Program-made: the position numbers and the translations under genes
NCBI GenBank assembly: GCA_013399895.1
Contig: VXBA01001779.1
Coordinates: forward strand, 242,372-306,371
Reading direction: 5' to 3'
Origin: Serilophus lunatus
Taxonomy: Eukaryota > Chordata > Aves > Passeriformes > Eurylaimidae
DNA length: 64,000 nt
Part shown: piece by piece, positions 13,540 to 26,430 of the stretch
Numbering within the stretch: position 1 is the stretch's first letter
How the letters are laid out: every line of letters begins with the position of its first letter
The notes under the pieces: generated by a model
What the model was told of the DNA's origin: nothing
Seen by the model: only the letters and a program-made list of their open reading frames with translations
Databases searched by the model: none

Positions 13540-14545
13540 TGGGTGCACTATAACAGCGATGCTGTAGGGAGCACCTGGACCCTCTTCGGAAGTAGTAGAG
13601 ATGTAGTTGCTCTCTGGCGATCACTGGGGGCACTAGTGGAGCCCCTGGGCTGCGGGGAGGCTGTGGATGGCGGGGGAGGGGGAAACATGGAGCTGAGGAT
13701 GGAGCGGTGGGTGCTGAGACTGGAGAGGCTGCGGGGGGTTTGAGGGCTGAATCCCAACCACTGGATCACCGGGGAAGGCACCGGCAGGAGCAGTCACGGA
13801 GGGACAGTTACAAAGAAACCAGCGAGAGAAAAGCAACGTTTCTCTTCAACTGTTGAAAACTGAGGAGAGGTGGAGAAAGCCCAGGAGCCAATGACTAGAA
13901 ACACACTGCCAGCATGGCCCACTATAACCTGTCGCCGGCTGGCAGACACGTGGAGTTCCATCTGTGTCGACAATGCAGAGCCTTTGCCTGCATGCTCCGA
14001 CTGCTGGATCCAAACGTGAACGGAGACTGCGTGCTCTGGCTTCCTAAAAACTCGTCCGTTCCATTTCGGGTCCCTGTGCGCGTGTGGAAGTTCTCATAAC
14101 ACTTAGCGCACCCGCGCCACTCTGCCCACCATCCCCCTGGCCCAGAAGGGACGGAGGGCGCTGACCATGCCGTGGCAGGCCCTAACTCGGGCAGCAGTAG
14201 CCGTGCTTCCCTCCCCACTTTCGGGCAGCGCCACCGGAGAGAGACGAGCCCACGGCACCGGGGTGGCACGGCACGGCATGGCACGGCACGGCACGGCACG
14301 GCACGGCACGGCACGGCTTGGTGGGTGGGCCGGGGAGGCATCCATGGCGCTCCCGACTTCGCGCAGCTCCGCTCCTCACCCCTCCCCAGCCCCAGGCCGC
14401 TGGGCTGCGGCTCCTGACCAACCCAGCCCTGCCCCGGGTAGGACTGCCAGGGCCGGCAGGACTCTGCAAAGCAGCGCCAGGCGGCGGACGGAGCCCGCAG
14501 GGCCCGGAGCGGCCCGGGCAGGCTGGCCTGCAGCTCCCCCGCCCC
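13540..14545. promoter_or_regulatory. Isolated CpG-rich island
   Basis: GC content and CpG density rise sharply at about 13540 and fall back at about 14545, with AT-rich DNA on both sides. The densest part is 14100-14545, where CpG dinucleotides recur every few bases. No LTR termini, poly(A) signal or CR1 homology is visible, which differs from the other GC-rich blocks in the window. On the plus strand a good splice-donor match, GATGTAAGTG, lies 100 bp downstream near 14643, so a non-coding first exon read rightwards is possible. No open frame inside looks like a known protein. Alternatives are an unrecognised GC-rich repeat or a CpG island without a gene. Confidence 0.5.
14265..14317. repeat. 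(GGCAC)n pentanucleotide microsatellite
   Basis: About ten head-to-tail copies of GGCAC, interrupted once by a C-to-T change at 14279. Because five is not divisible by three, every frame runs through it with a 15-base period, which creates the misleading Ala/Arg/His-rich or Pro/Cys/Arg-rich reading frames here. Confidence 0.95.
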
Positions 14546-15685
14546 CGGGGAATGGGAAAATTTTCTGTAAAAACAAGAAAAAGATGCCCAATCAGAACAG
14601 ACTACGACCCATTGTTGATCTTCCACATAGGGGGAATATGATGTAAGTGAATTCTATTGAGGAAATATTGTGAAACCCAATCTGAATCATCAACTTTCAT
14701 ACGAATCTTCTCAAGATTTTCGGGGTTTTTTAATGGCTTTAGTATTTTATCCTCTTCCTTTTATTGTCTGCATTATATTTAACCATATAGTTTCACTTGG
14801 AAAGCAAATTACTTGTTGGGCTTGGAAACCAGAGGCTTTATTGCCAGGAAGAAGTAAATCTAAGAATTACAGAGCACAGATTATAACACACTGAGAGATG
14901 AAAGAAAGGACAAACATTTTTTTCAATATGCACAATCATAGCTGTTATAATACCTGTTTTATGGTTCAGGTACTAACAAGAACATCCCCAACCATGTAGG
15001 ATGATAAGCAACAAGTTCTCATTCAGTCCAAATACTCCCTGTGTTTTGGATGTAGAGTTTGGGCCTAGCCAAATGGTCACCTTTTTATTTTTGCACTTGA
15101 AATCATAGAAAACATGAAGAAAACACAGGATACATAAAAAATGGGGCTCAAGAATAAAACACTTCATCAAATAAATAACATGTCAGACCTTAGAGTCCAC
15201 TGACTGTGGAGAATGTTAACAGCATTGGCTATACTAACATATCTTCCACCAGCAGGCAGATTTCTTACAAATATGATCTTTCAGCTATTTCATTAACCTC
15301 ACACTCCCACACATGAAATTGAAACTTAAAGGTCATGTTTAATGTGTTCAGTGTTTTCAGATCATTCTAATCCCAAAACTTAATTTTATTCTTATGGAGT
15401 AACTTATTTATTAAATTTCAACCTCGACTCTTGCATACTTTCAGTATATTCTTATTAGAATATTTCATTTTTGTTCTGAAGTATTTGGATTTTCATTTTT
15501 AATGGCATGATTTCTTATTAACTTCTTCAATAATATTTTGTAATAGACAAAGGAAGTGATTTTAGAAATAATCCATTTCAGTTAGTAACACCTACTGTTT
15601 CTGTAAGTAATGCAGAGATAATTTTAATACCCATACATGCACAATTGAAAAATATTATTATTAGGTGTATTTTTTTTAACATAAA
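14546..15685. other. AT-rich non-coding stretch, no gene seen
   Basis: Composition returns to AT-rich directly after the CpG island. The donor-like GATGTAAGTG near 14643 is the only notable site. There is no recognisable exon or repeat. Confidence 0.6.
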
Positions 15686-16730
15686 CGTGTTGAGTTTGCA
15701 TCTCAAGGTTTTGGTAGCAGGGGTGTTACAGGGTGGCTTCTGTGAGAAACTGCCTGAAGATTCCCCCATATCCAACAGAGAGAATGCTGGCTGGCTCCAA
15801 GAGGCACTTGCCACTGGCCAAGGCTGAGTCCATCATCCACAGTGGTAGTGTCCCTGAAAAACAGATTTAAGAAGGGGAAAAAACCCTGTACAACAGTAGC
15901 CAGAGAGAATAGTGAGAAAATGTGAGAAGACAACTCTGCAGACACCAAGGTCAGCAGAGAAGGAGGGGAAAGAGGTGCTCTAGGTGCCAGAGCTGACGTT
16001 CCTCTGCAGCCCGTGGTGCAGACCGCGTGACACAGACTGTCCCACTGCAGCCCAAGAAGGTCCTCAGTGGAGCAGAGATCCACCTCCAGCCTGTGGAGGA
16101 CCCAATACCAGAACAGGCAGATACTCAAAACGAGTTGTGACCCTGAAAGAAGCTAGCACTGGAGCAAGCTCCTGGCAGGACCTGTGGCCCCATGGAGAGA
16201 GGAGCCCACTCTGGAGTAGTTTTGCTGTTTTGCTGTAGTCTGTTCTTGAAGAACTGTATCCCGTGGAAGTGACTCACACTGAATCAGTTCCTGAAGAACT
16301 GCAGACTTGTGAGAAGGAGCAGGCGAAAAGTGTGAGGAGTCTTCCATCTTAGGAGAAAGGATCAGCAAGGATAACGTGGGTTGAACTGATAACAGCTCTC
16401 ATTCTCCTCCCCTCTTTCCTGAGGGGGAGGGTAAGACGGAGGAAAACTTGGGAGTAAAATTGAGCCTTGAAGATGGGAGGGATGGGGAGAAGGTGTATTT
16501 TAAGATTTGGTTTTATTTCTCATTACCCTATTCTGATCTGATTTGCAATAAAATAGTTTAATTTAGGGTGAATGTGTTTTGCCAGTGATGGCAATGGATG
16601 AGTGCTCTCTCCCTGTCCTCATGTCAACTCACGAGCCTTTTGTGATATTTTCTCTTCCTTCCAGGGCTGAAGAAGGAAGTGATAGAGTGGCTTTGCTGGA
16701 CACTTGGCATCCAGATGGAGTCAACCCACA
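15686..16730 (+). mobile_element. Old solo LTR, family A, avian ERVL-like
   Basis: This copy aligns along its length with the family A LTRs at 31026-32112 and 47890-48943. Shared blocks include GGTTTTGGTAGCAG near the start, TTTAAGAAGG, GCAGACACCAAGGTCAG, repeated CTGCAGCC/CATGGAG motifs in the middle, a poly(A) signal AATAAA at 16547-16552, and TTGGCATCCAG near the end. The 5' end reads CGTGTTGAG instead of TGTATTGGG, and the 3' end reads CCCACA. No clean target duplication is left (ATAAA on the left, A-rich on the right), so the copy is probably older than the other two. No internal retroviral genes are attached. The ERVL-like label rests on the 5-bp target duplications of the sister copies. 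Confidence 0.8.
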
Positions 16731-19700
16731 AAAATAATCTAACCCTTGTCTTCTTCTGACTTTTCAATTCCTCTCAGTAATTTTCATGCTGATGCCTACC
16801 TGATATTAAGTATTCTGACACCAGAGACTTTAAAGATATTTTAGTGTCAAATTCAAATGAATTAAAGTGTTTTCCCCAGACTCAGTTGCCTCTGTTGAGA
16901 ATAGTAAATTGTCATTGCTTACCTTTCATTTGTCTTTTTAGGTTGCCTTAATCACAGGTTGCAGCCTACTGTTGCTTATCTGTTCAAGTAAGTGACTGAG
17001 ATACTACTGAGTGAGGTTAGTAGGAGTCACTTTCAGCTTGACTTGATAACTTTTTTGTTTAGATTATGGTGCATTTATTTCTTTGTTTGTTTATTTATTT
17101 ATAATGGTTGGACTTCAACTTTTTGGTCTTAAATTTTTCAATGTAAATGTGTGCATCTGCATATTTATTTACTCGCAATCCATGTAGTCGGAATGCAGAA
17201 TCACTATTGCACTATTACATGGATTTTAAGTAGATGAATTGCAGTTAATTCAGTTTATTGCTTTGTAAGATGTTTTATAAATTCCTTAATAGTTGAATAC
17301 ATTTTAGCTGCAATTATGTTGTTACTTTATCAACAATTACAATATCATTTTTGAAGCCACAATATTATTTATTTATTGCTATCAATGGGGCATAGAGTCT
17401 ATCAACATGCAAGGTTTTGCAAATGCTGTATGTTCAGGTGCTCCATGACCCACTAGAGTGGCCATGAATGGACTCTAACAGTAGGATGTAAGACAGTCCA
17501 AAGACGCTGTCAGGACACTCAGTCAGCCTTGTTTATTCTACCATATTAGAGTACTTTGGGGAAGAAAAAAACCCAGTAAGACACTTTTTATATTTCCAAC
17601 AAGTTTGCACTTTCTCGAGAAGTGCTAGAATACTTCACTTCCTATGTTTGACTATGATATTGTAATTTTTGCTTCTGTCCTACAGAAACAGATGTGATTA
17701 GTAGGTACAGATTTTTGATTCTTCCAAAGATCTTCAGCTGACAAAGTCAAGTCCTCAGTTAGAATATAAACGGTAATGCTGCAGTTTTGGTCTTTGGCGA
17801 ACCTATAGGTAACCACTGAAGGAATCAGTCCAAGTAAATGCAACTTAGGAAATACGTAAAGCCAGTGCAGACACTTCTCAGACAGAAACGGTACTGCCAG
17901 CAGTACCTCAGTATTCTGCTATCCAGAAGGGACTCATTTCATAAAAGGTTGTCATGCAAGTACGGTTTTAATCTGTGGTTTACTTCAGTGCTGAGAAGTC
18001 TTATTCATCTGTTCTAGTCAACAGAAAGATTTGCAATTACTTCCAAAAGAACTGGAATAAGCGCCAACTCGAGAAATCCAGAGGCTGGCTCTTTGATTCA
18101 AATCTTAGCTGTGTACTTTTAAAACAATGTTACCCAAGTTTTCACCTGCAACTGACCAAGGATGGGAACTATAGGCAAAATGTAGAAGTGCTTAAACTTT
18201 ACTGTGGCCAGGAACATCCATATCTTTATCTGTGACCCTTTCATGATTCTTTAAACTGAATACATTACTCTGAAATTTTTTTGGACATCTTAGAGAGGTA
18301 CCAAGAGTTTTCTAGTACATGTATAATGCAGTCATATTTCCAGTAATGTCCCACCAACTTCTTGGCTTTCCATGAATGATATTCTTGTGATGGTCACATA
18401 TTCTCACATCCCTGTCCAAAGTGTTTGAGAATGAACATGCCAGGAGAGGTAGTCTTGTACCTTTTCCTCTCATGGAAACCTCTGATGTATGTAAACACAG
18501 GATTACTAAAAATGCTCAGGAGTTGGGATAATTACTGCATAAATTACTTTCTTTCTGGAGGTTTTTTCTATTCAGAGCTGCCTTTTGTGAATCCAAATAG
18601 TTCTATGCTAGGACGCTGATTATGAGCCCTGTCTCAGGGTAGCTGCTTCTCAGACCTGGAAGAAAATGGCCAGTCATTGTTTCTAAGTGTTGGTGCAAAT
18701 GAAATAATGAGTCTGAATGAAGCAACTTGATTTCAGTAAGTCCACAGGTGCATCTCTTTTGATTTTAGTTGTACTGACTTCCTGGTTTGTTTATTTTTTT
18801 TTCTTTCCAGACACTGCATCTGTATCGGTCGCATAGCATTTCACAGCAATTATGTTCCTTTTCTTCAGAGATGGAGTAGACCACTTTCACTAAAAAACTC
18901 TCTAGCATGATAAAAGGGAGATACTTTTACAAATGTTCCAGCGTATTTTAAACAGCTGGCTGTAGTAGCTGCAGCAAGGATATGACATAGGTCGGCTGTG
19001 AGCTACTCCAGATCTGCTGCGAGGCTGCTACTTAACTGAGGGTTAGTGCAAGGCAAGCCTGTTTCCTAGCCATCATGCATATTCTCTGAGCTGGCTTCAA
19101 GTGAAATCAATCTCTCCGGAAGCATTATTCTGTGTACAGAAATCACATTTGGATGAAAAAAATGAAGTGTTTTAAAGATTGTACTAAAAATTAAAGATTT
19201 GCAGTGAACACTTGTGCACCAGAAGTGTGAGGAAAAACAGTGCAGAAAAAAACAAAGGCTAGTTTTGTTTTACAAATTCAGAACATTTCACCTTCTTTGT
19301 CTCATTCAGACCCTGAAAAATTAAGGATGGCAACATCAAACTCACTGATTACTTCCTTATATTAAAAATTACCTATATTACAACTGGTAACAGGTTTTTT
19401 CTGTTCTTGGCCATGTTAGAAGGTGGATTTAGAACCTCAGTACTTGGAAGTTAGGAAACTTTCTAATTCCCACCCAATGGTATTAATAATCAATGCATTT
19501 GTATTTCCTCTTAAGAAGTCTTCACCTTTGCTCTTAAGACACCTTCACCTTCTTGTTCTTTTCCTTTTGCTCCCCTAGACTAGATACAGAAATCAATAAG
19601 GTTTATCTTTCAGCCTTTATGCTGCTAGGTTTAAATAGAAGCCAAACTCGTGTGTGTGTGCTTTTTTATGGCAAACTCTCTGCTTAGCCTTTTCTGAAGC

Positions 19701-22316
19701 ACTTTCGCTTTGAATTCATGTTCTTCGAACATTTGAGTTTAAGTTTTCATGAGGTTTTTGAATCAAACCGCCCTTCTCCTACTCGAATATATATATTTTT
19801 TTTCTTACTGTTACCAGATTTCTTTAATGATTGATCAGGGAGCTATTGCCTTTTTCATGGTATTTAACAATGAGAACAACTAGGCATCTAAAGATTAAAT
19901 CAAAGCACTTTCTGTCTTTATCTATAGTTTAGTATTTTGTGGATTAAACGATTGTTATCTGTACTACTATGAAACTACTGTGACTGCCACTACTGTGTCT
20001 GATACTTAGCTTGTTAATTATTAGGTTACAAGTAGTTCAAATTTTGGGATGAGTTTTGTATGAGTTTCAGCTACCTGTGCTGAAGATAGCCCTATACCTA
20101 GTTTAAATCCTTCATGCAAATGACAAAGAGTTTACTTTCAGCACAAGAGAAAAACTATTAACTTTACGCCGTAAGAAATTCTGTTTGGCATTTTGACTCA
20201 ACATACTTTTATAAAGCACGAACTAAATCTTCATTTGATCAATTATGCACCCTCAAGAACAAGATATTGCTGTTTAAATTTACTTCTTTGTGCAAGTTCT
20301 CCGATGAAGACACTGTCCCCAAGGCTTGTCTTATGAACCTTGTCACCTCTACTAGGAGATGCCTGACTTGATTTCTTCCTGCTAACTCCAGCTTTTATAA
20401 CCCTGTACTGTTTTGTTTTCTTCCATTTTCTAGAAGGTTGCTCAGCTAAAGTACTGTACTTACTTTATTCATAGCCTTCACTTAAAGAAGTAACCTTCTG
20501 CTTCTCTTGTGCAGAGGTAATGATCGATCATTTTCCTTCTCAAAATAGAGCCTATTGCCCGATGTTTCTTATCAAATCTGCTGAAAACCATTTTGAGCAC
20601 AGAGAGTATCTAACTGCAAAATGCCCTGGCTGACATCATAAATGGGTAAGCAAGCTGAAGATTTATTTTTTTATAGGAAGATAGCCAAATACACAGGCTT
20701 AAAGAAGGAAGAGTGAAGTCAGATGAAAGCTGTGTAAAGTCCTCTGGAAAGCTGAAAATTTGTTAGTCAGATTATGGAGTTTTGCTAAAACTCTAGATAA
20801 TGGAGTTTTTAAATAACTCTTTCACTAACTATTTTGTGAAGTCCTTCCATCTACCTCTTTCATATGGTGTCCTTCAGAGTGAGATAGAGAAATAGACATG
20901 AATCCCCTTTTGCTGGAGCTCTTTCAGGATTAAATGTTAGACCTCCATTTCCTCTCATGCGTAAATAAAATAGCTTCCACCTTACTGTAGCTCTGGCAGG
21001 TGCAAGATGCTGGTCACCAACTCTCTCCCAGCAAGAGCTTGATGGGTACAGACTTCAGTGCATTGCAGCTGGGGCTCTTATGTAGGACTAAGTAACTCCC
21101 AAGAACAACTGAAATGAAGGATAAAATGCCCTCCACATCATTTCTTGTTTGCCAGAATGCATTTTTTAGAGAGGCCGTAGCAAGAAACTGAAATTACCCA
21201 CACAGCACAGAGCACTAGTCATAACAATATATGTTTTAGCAGGCAGTGAAGCAATAAAATGAGACGGTAAAGAAAATCAGAACTGAACACATTACACTTC
21301 AAAGGTAAGCCTGCCTAATTGTTAAAATGTGTTTAAATGGTATAAAATTTAATGATTTCCATAATACTGGACACTAATTGACTAGGTGGTGAGGACTAGC
21401 TTGGATGAGCACATAAATCACTGCAGCAGCATGTCTGTCACACACTCCTTTCAGTGCACTACCCTTCCTTTTTATATCTAGGACTCCAAGACAACCATTG
21501 AAAAAATGTTGTCAGGGAGTGGGAAACAAAACTGAACAAATCATCAGCGTCCAGTCACTCTGCAGGGAAAGTCTCTGTCTCAGGATTTGCAGAAGGCCAG
21601 AGTTTTCTCCCCTTGGTGCAGAGAAACAGAGCACTCCTGTCCCTTTCTGGCTTGGCTTTATTGTTCCTCTCCTGCATCCCCTCTGACAGGCTATTGAGCT
21701 GGCCCTGCTCACACAGAAGCAAGGACTGAAGGATCTAGAGAATGATGAGCTTCTGCTTAGTGAAGTTACCTTTCTCCTGTGAAATTATTGAGAGATGCTG
21801 AAGAGAGGAGGAGGCTAAAAAAACTGTGTTTGTAAGTGAGGACTGGGAGCCCAGGAGACATACAGTTAGCCCATAGCTTGTGCAGGGAATAAATGCTTAT
21901 ATGTAAAAGATCTACAGAGAAGGACTCTGAAAACCCAGATTTCATCCCCAGAGCTTCTCATATTTGACAATAGAGTGTTATTTAGTGATATCTTCATTAT
22001 TTTTCTTTTTTTTTTTTTTTTCCCTGGTGGGGGGTGGGGAAGAAAACAAATACTTCATACTATGTATATGTTCTAACAAGAGATGAAATATCAGGATATT
22101 TTAGTATTTGTAAATGAACTAATAATTTTCATAATTTATAGAATCTTAGAACTTCAAGGAGCTTAATGTCTTTATTTCTCTCTTATGCTGCTTGGAAAGG
22201 GAATGTGACAACTCTTCCCTAAGACAATCTATCAGTGCCTGGTCAGGCAGATCCACTTCTGGACATAGGGCAATACTCTGCTTAATTAAGGACTGTGAGC
22301 TTCTAGCCATAAGATG

Positions 22317-22333
22317 TGTATATATATATATAT
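22317..22333. repeat. (TA)n microsatellite
   Basis: About eight uninterrupted TA dinucleotides. Confidence 0.9.
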
Positions 22334-24178
22334 TCCATGTGAATTAAAAATGTTCTGGATGAGACAAACAAAAAGGTTTATCTCTGTAGTCCTATATAGG
22401 ATGATTCCTCAGAAGGAATTTTCCTAACTAAGCTCTCGATTTCCATCATACCATCCAGATCCCTATTTCCAAATGGGACAACTGAATTTAGTTCAGGGAA
22501 AATATGAAACCTTTGAACAGGAGACAAAGGTAAATTAAGTGTTTTTCACCCAAGCATGGAAGTAACCAGAGTCAGTTGTACTTTGTCCTTTATATCAGCC
22601 ATATTTTGAAAAATATGTGGGTTCTGCCACAGTGATACCTATGCAGCAGAAAGTTAAACTAGAGACAAATGGTTGGAAAAAGCAGGGAGAGGCTCTCCCT
22701 TTCTGGCAGTCAAAGGTTAAAACTCCAGTTAACCCTTTATTATTGCAAAACAAATGTACATGCCAGTTTGCTTAATTTATAGTCCTCTAATGGAGAGATG
22801 GTAACTGAAGACAATGGCTAGAGTGATCCCTCAGATTCCAGCCTGCTCCCAGCCTTGATGCAGCTATGTGCTGAAAGCATGGCTTGGACCTCATCAAATT
22901 GTGAGAAACCCAGGCTTTCAGCAACAATTAGTTGTGTGATATTCACCAAAAAACAAACAAGCAAACAAATCTGTTTTCACTCAAATACTGCCAGTAACAG
23001 AAACGAGTAGAAGAGAAATTTGAGACCTCTCATGTGCATTGTAGGATTCCTTCCTAGTCAATTCCTTCACTTCCTTCACTTCAGTTGCTTGAAGTTTGCA
23101 GTTATTAAGTGCAAAATTTTACAGGAGTGGAACGTGGGCTTGATGTAGAAGGAATAGTTTGAAAGGCCAGGAAAAGAAGCAATAAATGTCTTTTGATGGT
23201 TCTATAAAATGCATTGTATGGGGGCACAACTTCTGATTAAATGTGAATTATTTTTGTTTTCTTGTTTACTGAAGTTTCAATAATATTCAAAGGTGGATCC
23301 AGCTGCAGGACTGTTTGGTTTCCCTGTCATATAACTGTGACTACTACGACACTTTACCTCTTTCTCTCTTGCTCTACCTCGCATAATCTGCACTCAAATG
23401 TTTTTTAGGTCACCGAACTAAATGGTTATGAAAGCTGTAAAGGAGGTGAACAGGCTTTTTATTCCTTGCTTGAAATGCATGCCATTTCCATTTGAAGTCA
23501 GATGAAACAGTATTTCATATGCTTCGGTGAGAATCTGGCTATGTCTGGGGAACTGAGTAGAAATATCCTTCCTTTAAAAAATCAGCTGCAGACATGCTTA
23601 ATTTTGTTAAAATCTGGTCTCTGGAAAAAAAAATAAAATTACTATATCTAACATTTCTTTATAAAAATTTTCATCTACAAGAAACATAGATGTCATTGTT
23701 TCAGATTTATTTTCAGAGAACAGAATAAAGATGAGTAAAACAGTCATTCCTTCAATATAAATAGATTTCAAAAATGTGAAAGAAATGGAGTGATTGCTTG
23801 ACAACTCTTCTTGTGGATTGTTTATCAAACAATTGTAAACTATATTGTAGAGAACATGAGCAAAACTGTGAAGAATATATTATACAAAAAATAGCTAAAT
23901 ATAATTTCTATAAAACTGCTCCAGCATCTCTTCATAAATTGTTAATATGGCTACAGTTCTGTATTGATCAGATGCAAGGACTGGAGAGGTCAAGCCACAA
24001 GACTCCTATTTGCCTTTTATCATAGCTGAGTCTTTCAGATTCGTACTTCTCTGACAATAAAAGGAACATTCTGTTTAGTAAAGTTTGTAACTGTGTGAAA
24101 GTTTCTATTACCAACCAAATATAACACAACAATACAACACACCTAACCATTAAAAATCATATCACACTAATAATGCAA

Positions 24179-24228
24179 CTTAATGGCCACTTACAATACA
24201 GTACTTAATGGGCATTTACAATACAGTA
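24179..24228. repeat. 25-bp tandem duplication
   Basis: Two adjacent 25-bp units begin CTTAATGG and end TTACAATACAGTA. They differ at two positions, so the duplication is not brand new. Confidence 0.85.
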
Positions 24229-24814
24229 AGCCCTGTTATCCACATTAGAGAAATATAAAGTGCTGCATAAAGCACTTAAAAAGCAACTGGAAAGTCTAAA
24301 TTTTTTGAAAAAATTAATATATTGCTCTTTATCTACTTGAAAATCTGAATGGAAGAAATGTCCATGATGTCAAACCAGTTTTGATTGTGTAATGAGAGTA
24401 ATCTGCACCTATCTGCTTAAGTAGGATTCTCCATAACAGAAAAAATGAACTTTTTGAAAAGATTGATAATTAAAGAACTGATAATTGCATCAAGCAGTCT
24501 ATATTTCAGAAACAACAGTTTCCCATTTATTTTAGTAATTCATTTCAGTAAATTCATCTGCCAGTGAAGGTGCACATGCAGTGCATAACCACCTGCATGG
24601 GCTGATCAAGTATTAAGGGTAGGGGGTTTATAGGGTTTGTCGTCTTGTCTGTATTTGTCTTGTCCTGACTGAAACTTTCTCATTATGAGTACAGGATGTC
24701 ACAATCTCAGTCACTGTTAGCAGGAAATGAAATGCATTCACACAACTTTTGGAATGATTTTGTTGAAATTTCTTGCTGTAGTAAATTTAGTGTCCATTTT
24801 CTTCACAATGTCAA

Positions 24815-25188
24815 TAGGCGGCGAGGGGCTTGGGAGTGTTGGTTGATAGGAAACTGAACATGAGCCAGCAGTGTGCCCAGGTGGCCAAGAAGGCCAATGG
24901 CATCCTGGCCTGCATCAAGAATAGTGTCACCAGTAGGACCAGGGAAGTTACTCTTCCTTTGTACTTGGCACTGGTTAGGCCACAGCTTGAGTACTGTGCC
25001 CAGTTCTGGGCCCCTCAGTTTAAGAAAGATGTTGAGTTGCTGGAGCATGTCCAGAGAAGGGCAATGAGGATGGTGAAGGGGCTGGAGCACAAGCCCTGTG
25101 AGGAGCAGCTGAGGCAATAGGTTGGACTCGATGATCTCTATGGTCTTTTCCAACCTTGTTAATTCTGTGTGTAATTCTGTGTGTATTT
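24815..25188 (+). mobile_element. CR1 LINE 3' end with internal deletion
   Basis: An open stretch from 24830 to 25120 encodes the C-terminal part of the CR1 reverse transcriptase: MGVLVDRKLNMSQQC, KKANGILACIKNSV, LVRPQLEYCAQFW and HVQRRAMRMVKGLEH are all typical of this LINE. The element is heavily 5'-truncated, as most genomic CR1 copies are. Directly after CTGAGGCAA the sequence jumps to TAGGTTGGACTCGATGATC, which belongs close to the CR1 3' end. The rest of the ORF and part of the 3' region are therefore deleted. The element ends with two copies of AATTCTGTGTGT, a variant of the short repeats that terminate CR1. It is not mobile by itself. Confidence 0.93.
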
Positions 25189-26406
25189 CCATGAATCCTC
25201 ACTTTATATGGAGGTTAAAGAAGGGGTTTTCTTTCCATTAGCAGCCACATTTGACCCTGTTCTGAGAAATCCAGAGAGGGGAGTCTTTAGGTTTTTTCCC
25301 TACTTTTCCATAGGTGAGCCTCCGCAGCATTCAGCAAGTATCTGAGGAAGAATTTTGCTTTTAAATTAGCTCTAACTTATTTAAGTAGGATTTTCTTTTA
25401 CTAATCCTAAAATGTATGTTTACATAATAAGTGAGCTGAATCAGAGCCCTGGTCTGTGCTTTGCCGTGTCTGTTGTGATGTGACACTACACTACAGTGTG
25501 ACTCAAGAAGATTGTTGACAAGCCTTTGTAGGTGTTTACACTGTGATTTCCTAGTCCCGGGTTGATTTGTTACTGCTCTGATGCTCTTTCTCCCTTGATG
25601 TTTTCCACGTACATTGCTGCTGTTGTTGCAATGAGCAATTTGCTGACTGAGCTCAAAAATCAGTCTGGTGGTGGACTAAAAGCAGGTACTGAAAGACTTT
25701 GTCAGTTTTACCAAGCTGGGGGTATGGCCAGGAGGCGACAGCAAGGGAATGTGTTATATTGCCTTCTCCTCTTTTCTCAGTGATTCCTAGGAATTCCCCA
25801 ATTAGTATTGCTAGGCTTTTTAACAATTAGTACAATTGATCCTACTATACCCTGCATAGCTGTAGGCAGGCTAATTTTCAGCTGCCTGCTAGCAATATCC
25901 CATGTCTTACAGGCTGGAGCAGGTTTCTCAGTCTCCAGGCATCCTGTTGGATCTTGGCAATAGCTGAACTATCCCACTGCAATCTGCTCAGGCTCACTAG
26001 CTCCAGCAGGCATTTTGTCGTCAATCTCAAACAAAATATAGCCTTTGAACTGCCACTTGAAGTATCCCAATACACATTAATTCTTCCAAACGCAATGTGA
26101 TTCAGCTAGGAGCAAAACATAGTGCTTATTGTAACAGGAGGAGGAGTTGCATCCTAGAAAGCTGCTAGTCAAGAGAATCTTGACACTATGGTAGGAAAAT
26201 AACTGGCTCTGAAGTGACACTTACAAAGCTAAAATAAATCTTAAGAAGAATCAAGAAAACTAGAGAAGCATTGCTATGTCTGAAATAGCTTTAGAGATAT
26301 CACTATCAGAATGCTGTGTTAGAGACTTTGTTTTCATTCTTTAAAAAGCTGCTGAGAAATTGATGAAAGAAAAATAAAATAACTACAAGAGTTTTGAACA
26401 TTGAAA

Positions 26407-26430
26407 AACACCTTGTTCTGACAAGGTGTT
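26407..26430. repeat. Perfect 10-bp hairpin
   Basis: The arms AACACCTTGT and ACAAGGTGTT flank a TCTG loop. The stem is of mixed composition, so it is less easily explained by AT-richness. No U-tract or surrounding RNA gene is seen. Confidence 0.7.

Larger units (their letters stand above)
16731..24814. other. AT-rich non-coding stretch, no gene seen
   Basis: No exon, RNA gene or clear transposon is visible across about 8 kb. It contains a poly(T) run at 22006-22021, a short (TA)n at 22317-22333 and a 25-bp tandem duplication at 24179-24228. Open frames are all short and resemble nothing I know. Confidence 0.6.

Noticed and set aside
13922..14626. 234-codon minus-strand frame and overlapping frames in the CpG island
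   Set aside because: The frames are produced by the pentanucleotide array and high GC, with repeated Ala-Val-Pro-Cys-Arg, and appear in several frames at the same time.
22136..22200. Possible CR1 tail (TATAGAATCTTAGAAC)
   Set aside because: Only a few words resemble the CR1 end and the following sequence does not continue as CR1.
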